Shown piece by piece: positions 24,245 to 33,470 of a stretch of 64,000 nt of DNA. Positions within the stretch are counted from its first letter, which is position 1; each line of letters begins with the position of its first letter. The notes under the pieces are model-generated. The model had not been told where the DNA came from. It searched no databases and saw only the letters and a program-made list of their open reading frames with translations. The DNA is taken from the NCBI GenBank assembly GCA_021775915.1, contig JAJFGW010000029.1, positions 78,404-142,403 of the forward strand, written 5' to 3'. A program made the translations under genes and the position numbers. Origin of the DNA: Alphaproteobacteria bacterium (GTDB lineage Bacteria; Pseudomonadota; Alphaproteobacteria; Micavibrionales; Micavibrionaceae).

Positions 24245-26695
24245 TCAGGCATCACTAAAATCACTGACCAGCACTTCGCGTTTGCCGGTTGCCGTTGCCT
24301 TGGAGACAACGCCCTGCCTTTCCATTTCCTCGATAATACGAGCAGCGCGGTTATAACCAATTTGTAAATAGCGCTGAATGAAACTGGTCGATGCTTTACG
24401 CTCACGGGCGACAAGGGCAACGGCTTGGTCGTAGAGTTCATCTACAGAACTACCACCACTTTTTTCCCCTTCACCAAACATCGCCGCCATAATATCACTG
24501 TCACCAAAATCACCACCTTCAGTCACGTCCTCAATATATTGCGGTGTGCCCTGATCTTTCAAAAAGCTAACGACATTTTCAACATCTTCATCGGACACAA
24601 ACGGGCCATGAACACGTTCAATCCGCCCGCCGGAAGCCATATGAAGCATGTCCCCCATGCCGAGCAATTGTTCAGCACCGCCCTCGCCCAAAATGGTACG
24701 AGAATCGACCTTGGACGTGACCTGAAATGAAATCCGGGTTGGGAAGTTCGCCTTAATAACTCCGGTAATAACATCAACTGATGGTCTTTGCGTCGCCATA
24801 ATGAGATGAATACCGGCAGCTCTGGCCATTTGCGCCAAACGCTGAATAGCACTTTCCACATCCTTGCCTGCCACCAACATCAAGTCAGCAAACTCATCAA
24901 CGATGACGACAATATAAGGAAGCTCCGTCATATCCATTTGCTGGTCTTCAAAAACAGGTTTGCCGGACTCAGAATCAAAACCGGTCTGGACCTTACGCAT
25001 CATGGTCTCGCCCTTCTTTTGGGCCTGCCGCAAGCGCTCGTTATAGCCTTCTATATTACGAACACCCAGCCGAGACATAGAGCGATAACGGTTTTCCATT
25101 TCCTGCACTGTCCATTTCAGCGCCACAACGGCCTGACCAGGCTCTGTCACCACCGGCGACAAAAGATGCGGAATATCATCATAAACCGACAGTTCCAACA
25201 TTTTCGGATCAATCATAATCAAGCGGCATTTTTCCGGCGGCAGGCTATAAACCAGCGACAGGATCATCGTATTAATGGCTACGGATTTTCCCGATCCCGT
25301 CGTACCGGCAACCAGCAAATGCGGCATTTTAGCGAGGTCAGCAATAATAGGCTGGCCGCCAATGTCCTTACCAAGAACAAGCGGCAAATGCGCTTTTGTT
25401 TTCTGTACTTCGCTTGTTTCCAGCAACTCCCGCAAATAAACGGTCTGGCGATGACTGTTTGGCAGCTCAATCCCAATTACATTACGGCCCGGAATAACGG
25501 CACAGCGCACCGAAACGGCAGACATAGAACGGGCAATATCATCGGCAAGACCAATCACACGCGATGTTTTTATCCCCGGCGATGGCTCCAACTCATAAAG
25601 CGTCACCACAGGGCCAGGATGAATGCTAACAATCTCGCCGCTCACATTAAAATCGGCCAGAACATTTTTTAACAGCTCGGCATTTTGGCGCAAGCCCGCT
25701 TCATCTAACTGCTCACAGGCATCCTCTGCCGGAACATCCTGCAATAAAGTTACAGACGGCAACTCCCATTCCGCGCCATCTTCCAGCGCAAAGCTGCTTT
25801 TCCCGCCAGCCTGTTTTGCTTTCTGCGGACTTATAACCTGAATTTTCGGCTGAACCTCTGACCGGACAGGTGCTGACTTTTGCGCCGGAATATCTTCTTT
25901 GGCCGTTAAAGGCGGTAATTTCTTTGCTTTTATTTTTAAGTTCGTGGAAATTTTAGGTTCGCGCTTCCGGCGTACAGGTGTTTCATAAGAAGGGTCACCA
26001 TAATGTCTGACCCAGTCATAAAAAGAATTCAGCACATGAACAGTGAAATAAACCGCATCTGTTACGACGCCCCAGACGGTTTTAAAAAAGAAAGCGCCTT
26101 CTACTCTGGAAAGGGCCACCGTATAAGCAAGAGAGGCAACAGCCAATAGACCGGATACGACCGCCACGATAGTATGTTCACCTTCAGAAATATAAGGATT
26201 GATAAGTCCGGCAACACTATCAAGCATCAAAGCACCGCCGCTACCGCCCAGATAAGGGTGTAAAAGCCAGCTTCCCGCAGACAACCGCGCAAAAGCGATA
26301 GAGGCCAGCAAAATAGCAACAATTCCCGCAGCAAAACGTTTCCACAACGGAAACAGGCTATGCCGCGCCCCTATGCGCGCGCCCCACAAGGCTAAAATAA
26401 CCCCCGCAATAACGCCGCCAAGGCCAATTGTTTGCAGAAAAAAATCAGAGGCATAAGCGCCGGGAATACTAAGCCAGTTTTGAATTTGTTCGGCACGGGC
26501 CGCACTCGCCGTATTCCATGAAGGGTCGGTATGACTGTAAGAGGCAATGGCCGCCAGCAGTGCCAGTCCACCCAGAAATAAAATCAGCGCCATACTATCA
26601 ATCAGGCGCCTGGCAACAAAAACCTGAACCAAGTCAGGAAGAATTGAAGAAGACTTCTTCTTTTTCTTTTTTACAATTTTTGAATAACGTCCCAT
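24245..26695 (-). CDS. ftsK: DNA translocase FtsK
   Basis: FtsK coordinates septation with chromosome dimer resolution. The start at 26695 (MGRYSKIVKKKKKK) gives about 816 residues. Four membrane helices span about residues 35-200. The linker is short and the motor has Walker A GTTGSGKSVAINTM, Walker B LPYIVVIVDEFADLMLV and RAAGIHLIMATQRPSVDVITG. The C-terminal gamma winged helix is intact (DELYDQAVALVARERKASTSFIQRYLQIGYNRAARIIEEMERQGVV). The longer frame start (26764) has no ribosome binding site. lolA, its usual neighbour, lies 2.7 kb downstream beyond an insert. Confidence 0.95.
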   Translation of the reverse strand: MGRYSKIVKKKKKKSSSILPDLVQVFVARRLIDSMALILFLGGLALLAAIASYSHTDPSWNTASAARAEQIQNWLSIPGAYASDFFLQTIGLGGVIAGVILALWGARIGARHSLFPLWKRFAAGIVAILLASIAFARLSAGSWLLHPYLGGSGGALMLDSVAGLINPYISEGEHTIVAVVSGLLAVASLAYTVALSRVEGAFFFKTVWGVVTDAVYFTVHVLNSFYDWVRHYGDPSYETPVRRKREPKISTNLKIKAKKLPPLTAKEDIPAQKSAPVRSEVQPKIQVISPQKAKQAGGKSSFALEDGAEWELPSVTLLQDVPAEDACEQLDEAGLRQNAELLKNVLADFNVSGEIVSIHPGPVVTLYELEPSPGIKTSRVIGLADDIARSMSAVSVRCAVIPGRNVIGIELPNSHRQTVYLRELLETSEVQKTKAHLPLVLGKDIGGQPIIADLAKMPHLLVAGTTGSGKSVAINTMILSLVYSLPPEKCRLIMIDPKMLELSVYDDIPHLLSPVVTEPGQAVVALKWTVQEMENRYRSMSRLGVRNIEGYNERLRQAQKKGETMMRKVQTGFDSESGKPVFEDQQMDMTELPYIVVIVDEFADLMLVAGKDVESAIQRLAQMARAAGIHLIMATQRPSVDVITGVIKANFPTRISFQVTSKVDSRTILGEGGAEQLLGMGDMLHMASGGRIERVHGPFVSDEDVENVVSFLKDQGTPQYIEDVTEGGDFGDSDIMAAMFGEGEKSGGSSVDELYDQAVALVARERKASTSFIQRYLQIGYNRAARIIEEMERQGVVSKATATGKREVLVSDFSDA

Positions 26696-26863
26696 GGTAT
26701 GCCGTAAAAAATAGGTGGAAAAATGTGGAGGACCCACGGAGTAAGTGTACCTTTCTATAATCATAAAGACAAGAAAAGCTACAAAACAATGAAGACTATT
26801 TATTAATTATTTGTTAGATTTTCTACTGTTTTGTATGCTGTTGGTAGAAATAAGGAGTTATTT

Positions 26864-27217
26864 ATGAGCGCAGTCGCACAATCGGCCGGTAAAGAGCAGG
26901 GAATCGAATATTCGATTTATACCTTTAATATGCCCGTTTCAGGCCAGAAAAATGCCAATGAGTGGGAAAAACAAGATACAAAAACTGAACGATCCGATGC
27001 CATTAGCACCGCCGAAAAGCTGCTGTCATCCGGTAAATACAGCAAAGTCGAAATAAAACAAAAATACTTCGACAAAAAGAAGAACCGCAACATTGATATG
27101 ACGCTAAAAACTTATGAGGCAAAGCCAAAAATGGAGATCAATGCTTTTATGATCCTTGTTTTTGCCATAGTTTGCGGCGGGCTGGCTTTTGCCGTGACTT
27201 ACTTTTTAAGCCAGTAA
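26864..27217 (+). CDS. small C-terminally anchored protein, 117 residues, unknown
   Basis: Start at 26864 is chosen for AAGGAG six bases upstream; an upstream in-frame ATG at 26831 lacks one. The protein is soluble and charged for about 90 residues (EYSIYTFNMPVSGQKNANEW, KYSKVEIKQKYFDKKKNRNID), then has one C-terminal transmembrane helix (FMILVFAIVCGGLAFAVTYFL). That suggests a tail-anchored inner-membrane protein with its domain in the cytoplasm. No family is recognised. It is divergent from ftsK and converges on the 67-residue gene. Confidence 0.65.
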   Translation: MSAVAQSAGKEQGIEYSIYTFNMPVSGQKNANEWEKQDTKTERSDAISTAEKLLSSGKYSKVEIKQKYFDKKKNRNIDMTLKTYEAKPKMEINAFMILVFAIVCGGLAFAVTYFLSQ

Positions 27218-27220
27218 ATA

Positions 27221-27424
27221 TCACGCCAACGACGAATCGTCGCCGCCTTCTTCGTCTTCAATACTTCCATTTGGATCTTGTTCTACCAATGTAGCGACCT
27301 GGTCGAACACATTGGCATTTTCTTCCATCTGAGGCTGCAACGTATTATTTTGCTCGCCAACCGTTCTAAAAAATTTAGCGGCATCGCGCAAAAGACGCCC
27401 GGCAAGTTCTGCGTGTGTAGGCAT
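27221..27424 (-). CDS. small conserved-looking protein, 67 residues
   Basis: An acidic, helical 67-residue protein: MPTHAELAGRLLRDAAKFFRTVGEQN, then NTLQPQMEENANVFDQVATLVEQDPNGS and an acidic tail. The regular amphipathic helices and the short spacing to the convergent gene (3 bases) speak for a real gene. Function unknown. It is transcribed in the same direction as pheA, 50 bases downstream of it. Confidence 0.6.
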   Translation of the reverse strand: MPTHAELAGRLLRDAAKFFRTVGEQNNTLQPQMEENANVFDQVATLVEQDPNGSIEDEEGGDDSSLA

Positions 27425-27475
27425 AAAAAGACTCCCAAAATATTAAACCGTTAATAGACCCGTTACATTAGTGAG

Positions 27476-28327
27476 TTATACTGCACTCTCACGAAATGAA
27501 TGGGCCGAATATGTACCGAGAATTTTAACTTCGCTGGCGTAAAAATCAAGTTCTTCTCGCGCTAATTGAAAAGCACGACTATCCGGGTGTCCTTCAACCT
27601 CTGCATAAAATTGCGCCACATTAAAGCCTTCGCCAACATAGCTTTCCAGCTTGGCCAAAGAAAGGCCATTGGTAGCAAAGCCGCCAAGAGACTTATACAG
27701 CGCCGCCGGAATATTACGCACGCCGTAGACAAGACTTGTCAGAAATTTTTCATTTTCATTATAAGCCGGGACCTGAGGGTCACCGGACAAAATAAGAAAC
27801 CGCGTCGTGTTATGATCCTCATCCTGAACATCATCAATTATAACATCCAGACCATAAATTTCAGCGGCCAGACTTGAGGCAATGGCGGCATGGGACTTGT
27901 CTCCTTGCTCGGCCACTCTGGCAGCGGCAGCGGCCGTATCCGCGCGGACATGCGGCTGTAACCCCAATTTTTTAATTATTTTTCGGCACTGCGGAATAGC
28001 GTGGACGTGACTATGCGCATGTTTTAAATCTTCCGGTTTTGCGCCTTTAACGCCAAGCAAGGCATGGCGGATAGCCTGAAAATGCTCCGCTATAATATAA
28101 AGCCCCCCTGCCGGCAGCAGGTGATGGACATCAGCAACCCGGCCTGCCAGCGTATTATCGACGGGGATCATGGCAAGATGCGCATCACCATTCCGCACGG
28201 CCTTGAAAGCATCCTCAAAGGAGGCGCAGGGCAGTGTTTGCATATCCGGGCAGGCAGCACGGCAGGCAAGGTCAGAATAGGCGCCTTCGTGGCCCTGAAA
28301 AGCGATTTTACTCTTTGTATTGCTCAT
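27476..28327 (-). CDS. pheA: prephenate dehydratase
   Basis: This enzyme converts prephenate to phenylpyruvate in phenylalanine synthesis. It has 283 residues: a catalytic domain beginning IAFQGHEGAYSDLA, with AMIPVDNTLAGRV and the DHNTTRFLIL active-site motif, then a C-terminal ACT domain (LVYGVRNIPAALYKSLGGFATNGLSLAKLESYVG...FYAEVEGHP) for feedback inhibition by phenylalanine. There is no chorismate mutase domain, as usual for alphaproteobacteria. It is divergent from the cytochrome c gene, the common arrangement in this class. Confidence 0.94.
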   Translation of the reverse strand: MSNTKSKIAFQGHEGAYSDLACRAACPDMQTLPCASFEDAFKAVRNGDAHLAMIPVDNTLAGRVADVHHLLPAGGLYIIAEHFQAIRHALLGVKGAKPEDLKHAHSHVHAIPQCRKIIKKLGLQPHVRADTAAAAARVAEQGDKSHAAIASSLAAEIYGLDVIIDDVQDEDHNTTRFLILSGDPQVPAYNENEKFLTSLVYGVRNIPAALYKSLGGFATNGLSLAKLESYVGEGFNVAQFYAEVEGHPDSRAFQLAREELDFYASEVKILGTYSAHSFRESAV

Positions 28328-28446
28328 AATTTCCGCACTTTAAAAAAAACAGGGCTCAGACCCTAAACTCTGTCGACAAGATGAAAAAGTTAGGTATATT
28401 AGGGTAAGAAAATTTACCAGATAACCTCGAAACCCGGAAGTATTTT

Positions 28447-29028
28447 ATGAGTGGCATGGAATTAAATAAATTAATGGCAGCAGTTCTCGTGGCGGGGATT
28501 GTTGCAAGTTTTTCCGGTTTTATTGCAAAAGAATTTATACACCCGCACGAACTTCATGAAAATGCTGTAAAAATTGAGGGTGTCAGCAATGCTGGCCACG
28601 GCGGCGTCCAAAAGCCAAAGATGCCCGACCCTGTTCTGGCCCTAATTGCCGGAGCCGACATTGCCAGAGGCCAGAAGATTTCACGCGCCTGTGCCGCTTG
28701 CCATTCCTTTAACAAAGGCGGCGCGAACAGCACCGGCCCCAATCTCTGGAATGTAATGAGCCGCAGCAAAGCCAGTGAAAGCGGCTACAGCTATTCCGGC
28801 GCCATGAAAGAGCAAGGCGGGCAATGGGACTACGCCGCGCTTAACAAGTTCCTGTGGAAACCCAAAGCCTACATGCCCGGCACGAAAATGAATTATATTG
28901 GTCTGAAAAAGCCGGAAGATCGCGCCGCTCTTATCGCATGGCTGCGGACATTAGCAGATAGCAAACCGTCCCTGCCGTCTAAGGCTGATATAGCAGCGGA
29001 AGCCGCCGAACTTGCTACTGATCACTAA
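28447..29028 (+). CDS. membrane-anchored cytochrome c
   Basis: A 193-residue class I cytochrome c. An uncleaved N-terminal helix (about residues 8-27) anchors it to the inner membrane. The haem site is CAACH (Cys82, Cys85, His86), and the axial Met lies in AYMPGTKMNYIG near residue 144. It resembles the CycM/c552-type electron carriers between bc1 and terminal oxidases in alphaproteobacteria. The last codon and stop lie inside an AT-rich repeat shared with the holC 3' end. Confidence 0.9.
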   Translation: MSGMELNKLMAAVLVAGIVASFSGFIAKEFIHPHELHENAVKIEGVSNAGHGGVQKPKMPDPVLALIAGADIARGQKISRACAACHSFNKGGANSTGPNLWNVMSRSKASESGYSYSGAMKEQGGQWDYAALNKFLWKPKAYMPGTKMNYIGLKKPEDRAALIAWLRTLADSKPSLPSKADIAAEAAELATDH

Positions 29029-29041
29029 AAACTAATCACTT
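29017..29041. repeat. ACTAATCACT-type repeat shared by two gene ends
   Basis: ACTGATCACTAAAAACTAATCACTT contains a double copy of (T/C)(A/G)ATCACTAA/T. It provides the stop codon of the cytochrome c (TAA) and, on the other strand, of holC (TGA). It resembles the repeat in the lptA signal-peptide region (14096-14130). Confidence 0.5.
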
Positions 29042-29482
29042 CTTGTCCCAGCCACCCTTTTCATTTTGTTGCCAGTAAGTGGCTTCAAAACCGGATTCTT
29101 TGTAAGTTTTCCATTTTTTACGGGTGGCGATGACAGCGTCTTCATTGCGGCCATCAAACATTTCACAGCATAGATTATAATCCGAAACCTGCTCGGAAGA
29201 CGTACCACCGGTCAAAATAAGCACATCCGCCTTGTTCGGATTTTCATCAATATCCGTGAGCCAAATCGGCTGATCTTCGCTATGACCGTCCTTTTTACTG
29301 CCATGGGGCAAAAAGCTCTCAGACCGAAAAACCCATAATTGTTCGTTTAATTTTTCAACGTCTTTATCATTGGCCGCCCGCACGACAATACGGTGATCAC
29401 CGGCCAAAGCTTTGGTCAGGATAAGCGGCAAAGCCTGTGCGGTGTCTTGCGTTTGCAGATGATAAAAACGAATTTCAGTCAT
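29036..29482 (-). CDS. holC: DNA polymerase III subunit chi
   Basis: Chi links the clamp loader to SSB. The start at 29482 (MTEIRFYHLQ) gives 148 residues, the normal length. Motifs typical of HolC are present: LILTKALAGDHRIVVRAANDKDVEKLNEQLWVFRSESFLPHG, PIWLTDIDENPNKADVLILTGG and CCEMFDGRNEDAVIATRKKWKTYKESG. The longer frame start adds 19 unsupported residues. It is the last gene of the pepA-kamA-holC direction, after a spacer holding a structured RNA candidate. Confidence 0.93.
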   Translation of the reverse strand: MTEIRFYHLQTQDTAQALPLILTKALAGDHRIVVRAANDKDVEKLNEQLWVFRSESFLPHGSKKDGHSEDQPIWLTDIDENPNKADVLILTGGTSSEQVSDYNLCCEMFDGRNEDAVIATRKKWKTYKESGFEATYWQQNEKGGWDKK

Positions 29483-29540
29483 GGCTTCTATTTTGATGAT
29501 ACGGCTTCTAATTACAAGGCAAGAGAAGAAAAAAGGCACA

Positions 29541-29575
29541 GAAAAAGCGGCGAAGAGTTCCTCCGTCGCCGCTTT
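29541..29575 (-). terminator. intrinsic terminator at end of candidate RNA
   Basis: AAAGCGGCGA paired with TCGCCGCTTT (29544-29553 with 29566-29575), a 10-bp stem, followed on the minus strand by TTTTT. On the plus strand no comparable T-run follows, so it works in the minus direction. Confidence 0.8.
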
Positions 29576-29678
29576 CTACTCTGCAAGGAGTAACCGTAAC
29601 GCAGGCGATAAAGCCTACTTGGTCGACGGAGAAATCAGTGAACTGATGCCCCATCCCTAACTTTAAAATCTGTGAACC
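29541..29678 (-). ncRNA. candidate structured RNA upstream of holC
   Basis: On the minus strand a promoter at 29685-29714 is followed by about 138 bases with no frame. The elements in order are a perfect hairpin ATCAGT-TC-ACTGAT (29634-29647), then an 8-bp long-range helix (29624-29631 with 29561-29568) enclosing two hairpins AGGC...GCCT (29603-29616) and TACTC...GAGTA (29577-29592), then an intrinsic terminator (29541-29575). The long-range helix overlaps the terminator's 5' arm by 3 bases. It could be an independent sRNA or a riboswitch-like leader of holC. It matches no RNA family known to me. Confidence 0.5.
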
Positions 29679-29684
29679 ACCCAA

Positions 29685-29714
29685 GATGTAGCACACAAAA
29701 TTTTATACTGTCAA
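29685..29714 (-). promoter_or_regulatory. probable promoter of the candidate RNA
   Basis: Minus strand TTGACA (29709-29714), 18 bases, TACATC (29685-29690); start expected near 29678. The -35 is perfect and the -10 is weak. It lies just below the stop of the KamA-type gene. Confidence 0.45.
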
Positions 29715-29733
29715 GAAAGATAGGGGATAAGGG

Positions 29734-30738
29734 CTAAACGCAAGGATAGTCGTGGCTTACACCTTCATGATCGGTCAAAACAAAGCCATTCTCGCTCTTT
29801 TCTATATAAGCATTTTCCAGCGGAATTTTGCCGTATCCGCCAGGAATATCGAGAACATAGTTCGGCAGGGCCAGCCCGGAAACGCGGGAGCGCAATGCCC
29901 GCATGAGTTTTTGGCCTTCTTCTATAGCAAGGCGAAAATGCCCGGTACCGGGCACTAAATCAGGGTGATGGAGGTAGTAAGGCTTTACCCGCAGTTCAAG
30001 AAGCCTGCTAAACAGGTTTTCCAGCGCCATAGTATTATTATTAACGCCCTTCAGCAGCACAGATTGCGAAAGTAAAACAACACCGCTTTTATGGAGCGCG
30101 AAGAGTGCTTTTTCAACTTCAGGCGTTATTTCCTGAACATGATTAACGTGAAGCACCATATAAAGCGGTTTCTTTCGATTCAATAATTCCAGAAAAGTTG
30201 TATTAAGGCGTTCAGGCGCAGCAACAGGGACGCGGCTATGAATCCTCATTATTTTCACATGGTCCATTTGCTCCAGCCTGCCGAGCAAATAATCAAGACG
30301 TTTTGACGATAGAACCAACGGATCACCGCCAGTCAAAATAACTTCGCTGATTTCCGGATGCTGCGCGATATAGGAAAGGGCAGCATCCATTTCTTTCCAG
30401 TTCAGCGTTGCCGCAGGCGCTCCCAACATATTCTTACGAAAACAAAACCGGCAATTCACAGCACAAACAGAAGATGCCTTAAGGAGCACGCGCCCCCGAT
30501 GACGGTGGACAATACCTTTAACGGGGGAATGGACGTGATCGCCAATCGGATCATCACGTTCCTCCGGGCTAATATCAAGCTCCCGTATATCAGGCAGATA
30601 TTGAAGCGCAACAGGATCAGCAGGACTTTGAATGGTCTCTAAAACAGCGGGCGTGATCCGTACGTCAAAGCGGCGCGCGACTTCATCCAGCGCATTATCA
30701 TCCTGCTTAAACGGAACGGCAAGGCGATTTCTATTCAT
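29734..30738 (-). CDS. KamA/EpmB-type radical SAM lysine aminomutase
   Basis: A 334-residue radical SAM enzyme. The [4Fe-4S] motif is CAVNCRFC (Cys92, Cys96, Cys99), followed by ILTGGDPLVLSSKRL, the lysine 2,3-aminomutase signature. The short length and lack of a long C-terminal domain match EpmB-like enzymes that make beta-lysine for EF-P modification. efp and epmA are not in the window, so the assignment to EF-P is inferred from family length only. Its start overlaps the pepA stop by 8 bases, giving translational coupling. Confidence 0.88.
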   Translation of the reverse strand: MNRNRLAVPFKQDDNALDEVARRFDVRITPAVLETIQSPADPVALQYLPDIRELDISPEERDDPIGDHVHSPVKGIVHRHRGRVLLKASSVCAVNCRFCFRKNMLGAPAATLNWKEMDAALSYIAQHPEISEVILTGGDPLVLSSKRLDYLLGRLEQMDHVKIMRIHSRVPVAAPERLNTTFLELLNRKKPLYMVLHVNHVQEITPEVEKALFALHKSGVVLLSQSVLLKGVNNNTMALENLFSRLLELRVKPYYLHHPDLVPGTGHFRLAIEEGQKLMRALRSRVSGLALPNYVLDIPGGYGKIPLENAYIEKSENGFVLTDHEGVSHDYPCV

Positions 30739-32251
30739 AGTGATTAGCTATAAGGCGATCAAGGACACGTACGCCAAACCCCGTACCCGGCTTTGGGCAA
30801 GTGGGTGTATCGGCCTTAATCCAGGCCGTACCGGCAATATCCATATGCGCCCAGGGAATATCATTCTCGACAAAATGCTCTAAAAAACCGGCCGCCGTGC
30901 AGGCGCCACCAAAACGCCCCATACCGCCGAGGGTTTTAAGGTCGCCAATTTTACTTTCCATGTCTTTCTTGAAAGCCTTATCCAGCGGCATCCGCCACAG
31001 TTTTTCACCGCTATCTTTACTAGCGTCCTCCAATTGAGACCAAAGATTATTATCATTAACGAACGTACCGCAATAATCATAGCCCAGCGCCACCATCATC
31101 GCCCCGGTCAAGGTCGCGAGGTCAATTACAAAACGCGGTTTGTACGTACGCTGTACGTATGTCATACAATCAGCAAGGACCAGTCGCCCTTCAGCATCCG
31201 TATTCATGATTTCAATCGTCTTGCCAGACAGAGAATCAATAACATCACTCGGACGGTAGGCCATATGCGAAGGCATATTTTCCGCCAGCCCGACAATACC
31301 AATAACATCCGCTTTTGATTTGCGCAGAGCGATTGTTTTCATCAACCCCACCACGGCAGCCGCGCCACCCATATCAAGCTTCATATCCTCCATACCGCCG
31401 CTCGGTTTTAAATTAACCCCGCCGGTATCAAAGGTCACACCCTTGCCAACAAAGGCCAGCGGGCCTTCCTTGCTCTTTTTACCGCTACCATTCCAGCGCA
31501 TGATAACGACATGAGGGCCGCGCGCCGAACCCATCCCCACCGCCAGATGGGCGTGAAAGCCAAGCTTGTGCATTTTCTTTTCATCAAACATCTCGATCTC
31601 AACACCCAGCGGCGCCAACTCGGCCTTAATAATTTTAGCAAAGCTTTCCGGGTACAACTCATTGGGCGGCTCATTAACCAGGTCACGCGCGAAAAACATG
31701 CCTTCGGAGGCACAATCCAAATCACCATAAAGGCGCTCTGCATCAGTTGCAGCGTCACTGATAACCTCAAATTCTTCCAATTCAAGCGTCTCTTTTTCTT
31801 CTTCTGTATTACCCTTATATTTATCAAACTTATAGGAACGTAACTTAACGCCCATAGCGATATGAGCCGCCATCGCCTCTGTTGTTATATTTTCACGCGC
31901 CTGATCGTCCTGAATGAAAAAATGCGCCCGCAGGGCACCGGCAGCGGATAAAACAAGGTAAAGCTTACCCCCGCTTGTTTCGCAATCTTCTTTGTTCAGC
32001 TTTGCCGCATCGCCGCAGCCAATAAGAATAAACCGGGTATAATCACTGCCCTTAGGGGCGGAAACAGTCAAAATTTGCCCTTTTTTGCCTGTGAATTTTT
32101 TCTGCTTTTTTAAATAATGCTGGATAAAGCCATCATTATTCCCATCAAGCTTTTCAGCAGGAGAAGACAAACGATTGTCCTTATATATACAAACAATAGC
32201 TGTGTCGGCTCTGGTTTCGGGTTTCTTTTGAAAAGTTGTAGCGATGCTCAT
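30731..32251 (-). CDS. pepA: leucyl aminopeptidase (cytosol aminopeptidase, M17)
   Basis: A 506-residue M17 peptidase. The C-terminal catalytic domain has FVGKGVTFDTGGVNLKPSGGM (metal ligands Lys and Asp) and the signature NTDAEGRLVLADCM. It removes N-terminal residues from peptides, and PepA in E. coli also binds DNA. It sits divergent to lptF, the classical pepA/lptFG arrangement. Confidence 0.95.
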   Translation of the reverse strand: MSIATTFQKKPETRADTAIVCIYKDNRLSSPAEKLDGNNDGFIQHYLKKQKKFTGKKGQILTVSAPKGSDYTRFILIGCGDAAKLNKEDCETSGGKLYLVLSAAGALRAHFFIQDDQARENITTEAMAAHIAMGVKLRSYKFDKYKGNTEEEKETLELEEFEVISDAATDAERLYGDLDCASEGMFFARDLVNEPPNELYPESFAKIIKAELAPLGVEIEMFDEKKMHKLGFHAHLAVGMGSARGPHVVIMRWNGSGKKSKEGPLAFVGKGVTFDTGGVNLKPSGGMEDMKLDMGGAAAVVGLMKTIALRKSKADVIGIVGLAENMPSHMAYRPSDVIDSLSGKTIEIMNTDAEGRLVLADCMTYVQRTYKPRFVIDLATLTGAMMVALGYDYCGTFVNDNNLWSQLEDASKDSGEKLWRMPLDKAFKKDMESKIGDLKTLGGMGRFGGACTAAGFLEHFVENDIPWAHMDIAGTAWIKADTPTCPKPGTGFGVRVLDRLIANHYE

Positions 32252-32342
32252 AAAAGGTGACCTTATGTTTGTTTTTCTTTATTGAAGTAACAATATATGC
32301 TTTGTTTTGCAACTGGCCACCCCAAATAGAAATGACGACATA

Positions 32343-33470
32343 GTGATTTTCGACCGTTATTTATTTAAAGACCTGCTGACCGCGACAATTTTCATTGCCG
32401 TTACTCTGGCGTCTGTCATTTTTCTAACGCAATCACTACGCTTTCTGGAGCTGGTTATCAATTCCGGAGCCTCCAGCAGCGCTTTCTGGATTTTAACAGT
32501 TCTGGCCCTGCCGCGCTTTTTTGAAATTATCCTCCCCATAGCCCTGATGGCAGCAACGGTTTTCATTTACAACAAGCTGACAATGGATAGCGAGTTGATT
32601 GTTATGCGCTCTACCGGCGCATCACCCATGGCGCTGGCAAGACCGGCATTGATGATGGCAATCATCACAACCGTTATATTATGGATGATGACAATGTGGC
32701 TGGGGCCGACATCACTTTCAAATATGCAGCAAATGCGGCAGGTCATTAAAGCGCAGTACTCGACATTACTTTTCCGCGAAGGTGTCTTTAATTCCGTGTC
32801 CCCCGGCCTGACTGTTTTTATCCGTGACAAAAGCAGCAATGGCGAACTGCACGGCATTATGATTCACGATAACCGCGTAAAAAAAGCGCCACCTGTAACA
32901 GTTTTGGCCAAACGCGGCGTCATTGTCGCCACTGACGAAGGACAACAGGTTTTGGTTTATGACGGATCGCGGCAGAGCATGAACGTAGATACCGGCGCGC
33001 TGGACAAGCTTGATTTCGACCGTTACTCGATTGACCTGCCGGAGGAAAGCGGCACGGTCAGGCAACGCTGGCGTGAACCGGACGAGCGAACATTTTTGGA
33101 ACTTTTAAATCCTGACCCTGAAAATGCACGCGATGCCGAAAATAAATGGGAGTTTACGGTAGAGGCACACCGCCGCATAGTCAGCCCTCTGCTTGCGCCG
33201 GGCTTTGTTGTCATTGCTTTGAGTTTTCTGCTTCTGGGCCCGGTGGACAGGCGCGGGCAGGGTTGGCGTATTACCATGGCGGTCGTCGCAACAATTATTA
33301 TTCAGGGTCTCTATCTCGCCGCCTTTAATTTATCGCGGCACACAGGCTGGGGGCTCTTATTTATGTATGTCCTGACAATTCTACCTCTGGCTTCAGGACT
33401 GTTCTTACTCAGCAGAGCTGGGGAAAATTTCAGACGGAAACTCTTGTTCAAGGAGCGCCTCCCAACATGA
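32343..33470 (+). CDS. lptF: LPS export ABC transporter permease LptF
   Basis: One of two membrane subunits of the LptB2FG LPS extractor. It has a YjgP/YjgQ fold: N-terminal membrane helices from IFDRYLFKDLLTATIFIAVTLASVIF, a central periplasmic jellyroll (about residues 130-255, FNSVSPGLTVFIRDKSSNGELHGIMIHDNR), and three C-terminal helices. The start is taken as the GTG at 32343 because MIFDRYLF is the family N-terminus. A TTG at 32307 would add 12 residues. Neither has a strong ribosome binding site. It couples to lptG by ATGA. Confidence 0.9.
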   Translation: MIFDRYLFKDLLTATIFIAVTLASVIFLTQSLRFLELVINSGASSSAFWILTVLALPRFFEIILPIALMAATVFIYNKLTMDSELIVMRSTGASPMALARPALMMAIITTVILWMMTMWLGPTSLSNMQQMRQVIKAQYSTLLFREGVFNSVSPGLTVFIRDKSSNGELHGIMIHDNRVKKAPPVTVLAKRGVIVATDEGQQVLVYDGSRQSMNVDTGALDKLDFDRYSIDLPEESGTVRQRWREPDERTFLELLNPDPENARDAENKWEFTVEAHRRIVSPLLAPGFVVIALSFLLLGPVDRRGQGWRITMAVVATIIIQGLYLAAFNLSRHTGWGLLFMYVLTILPLASGLFLLSRAGENFRRKLLFKERLPT

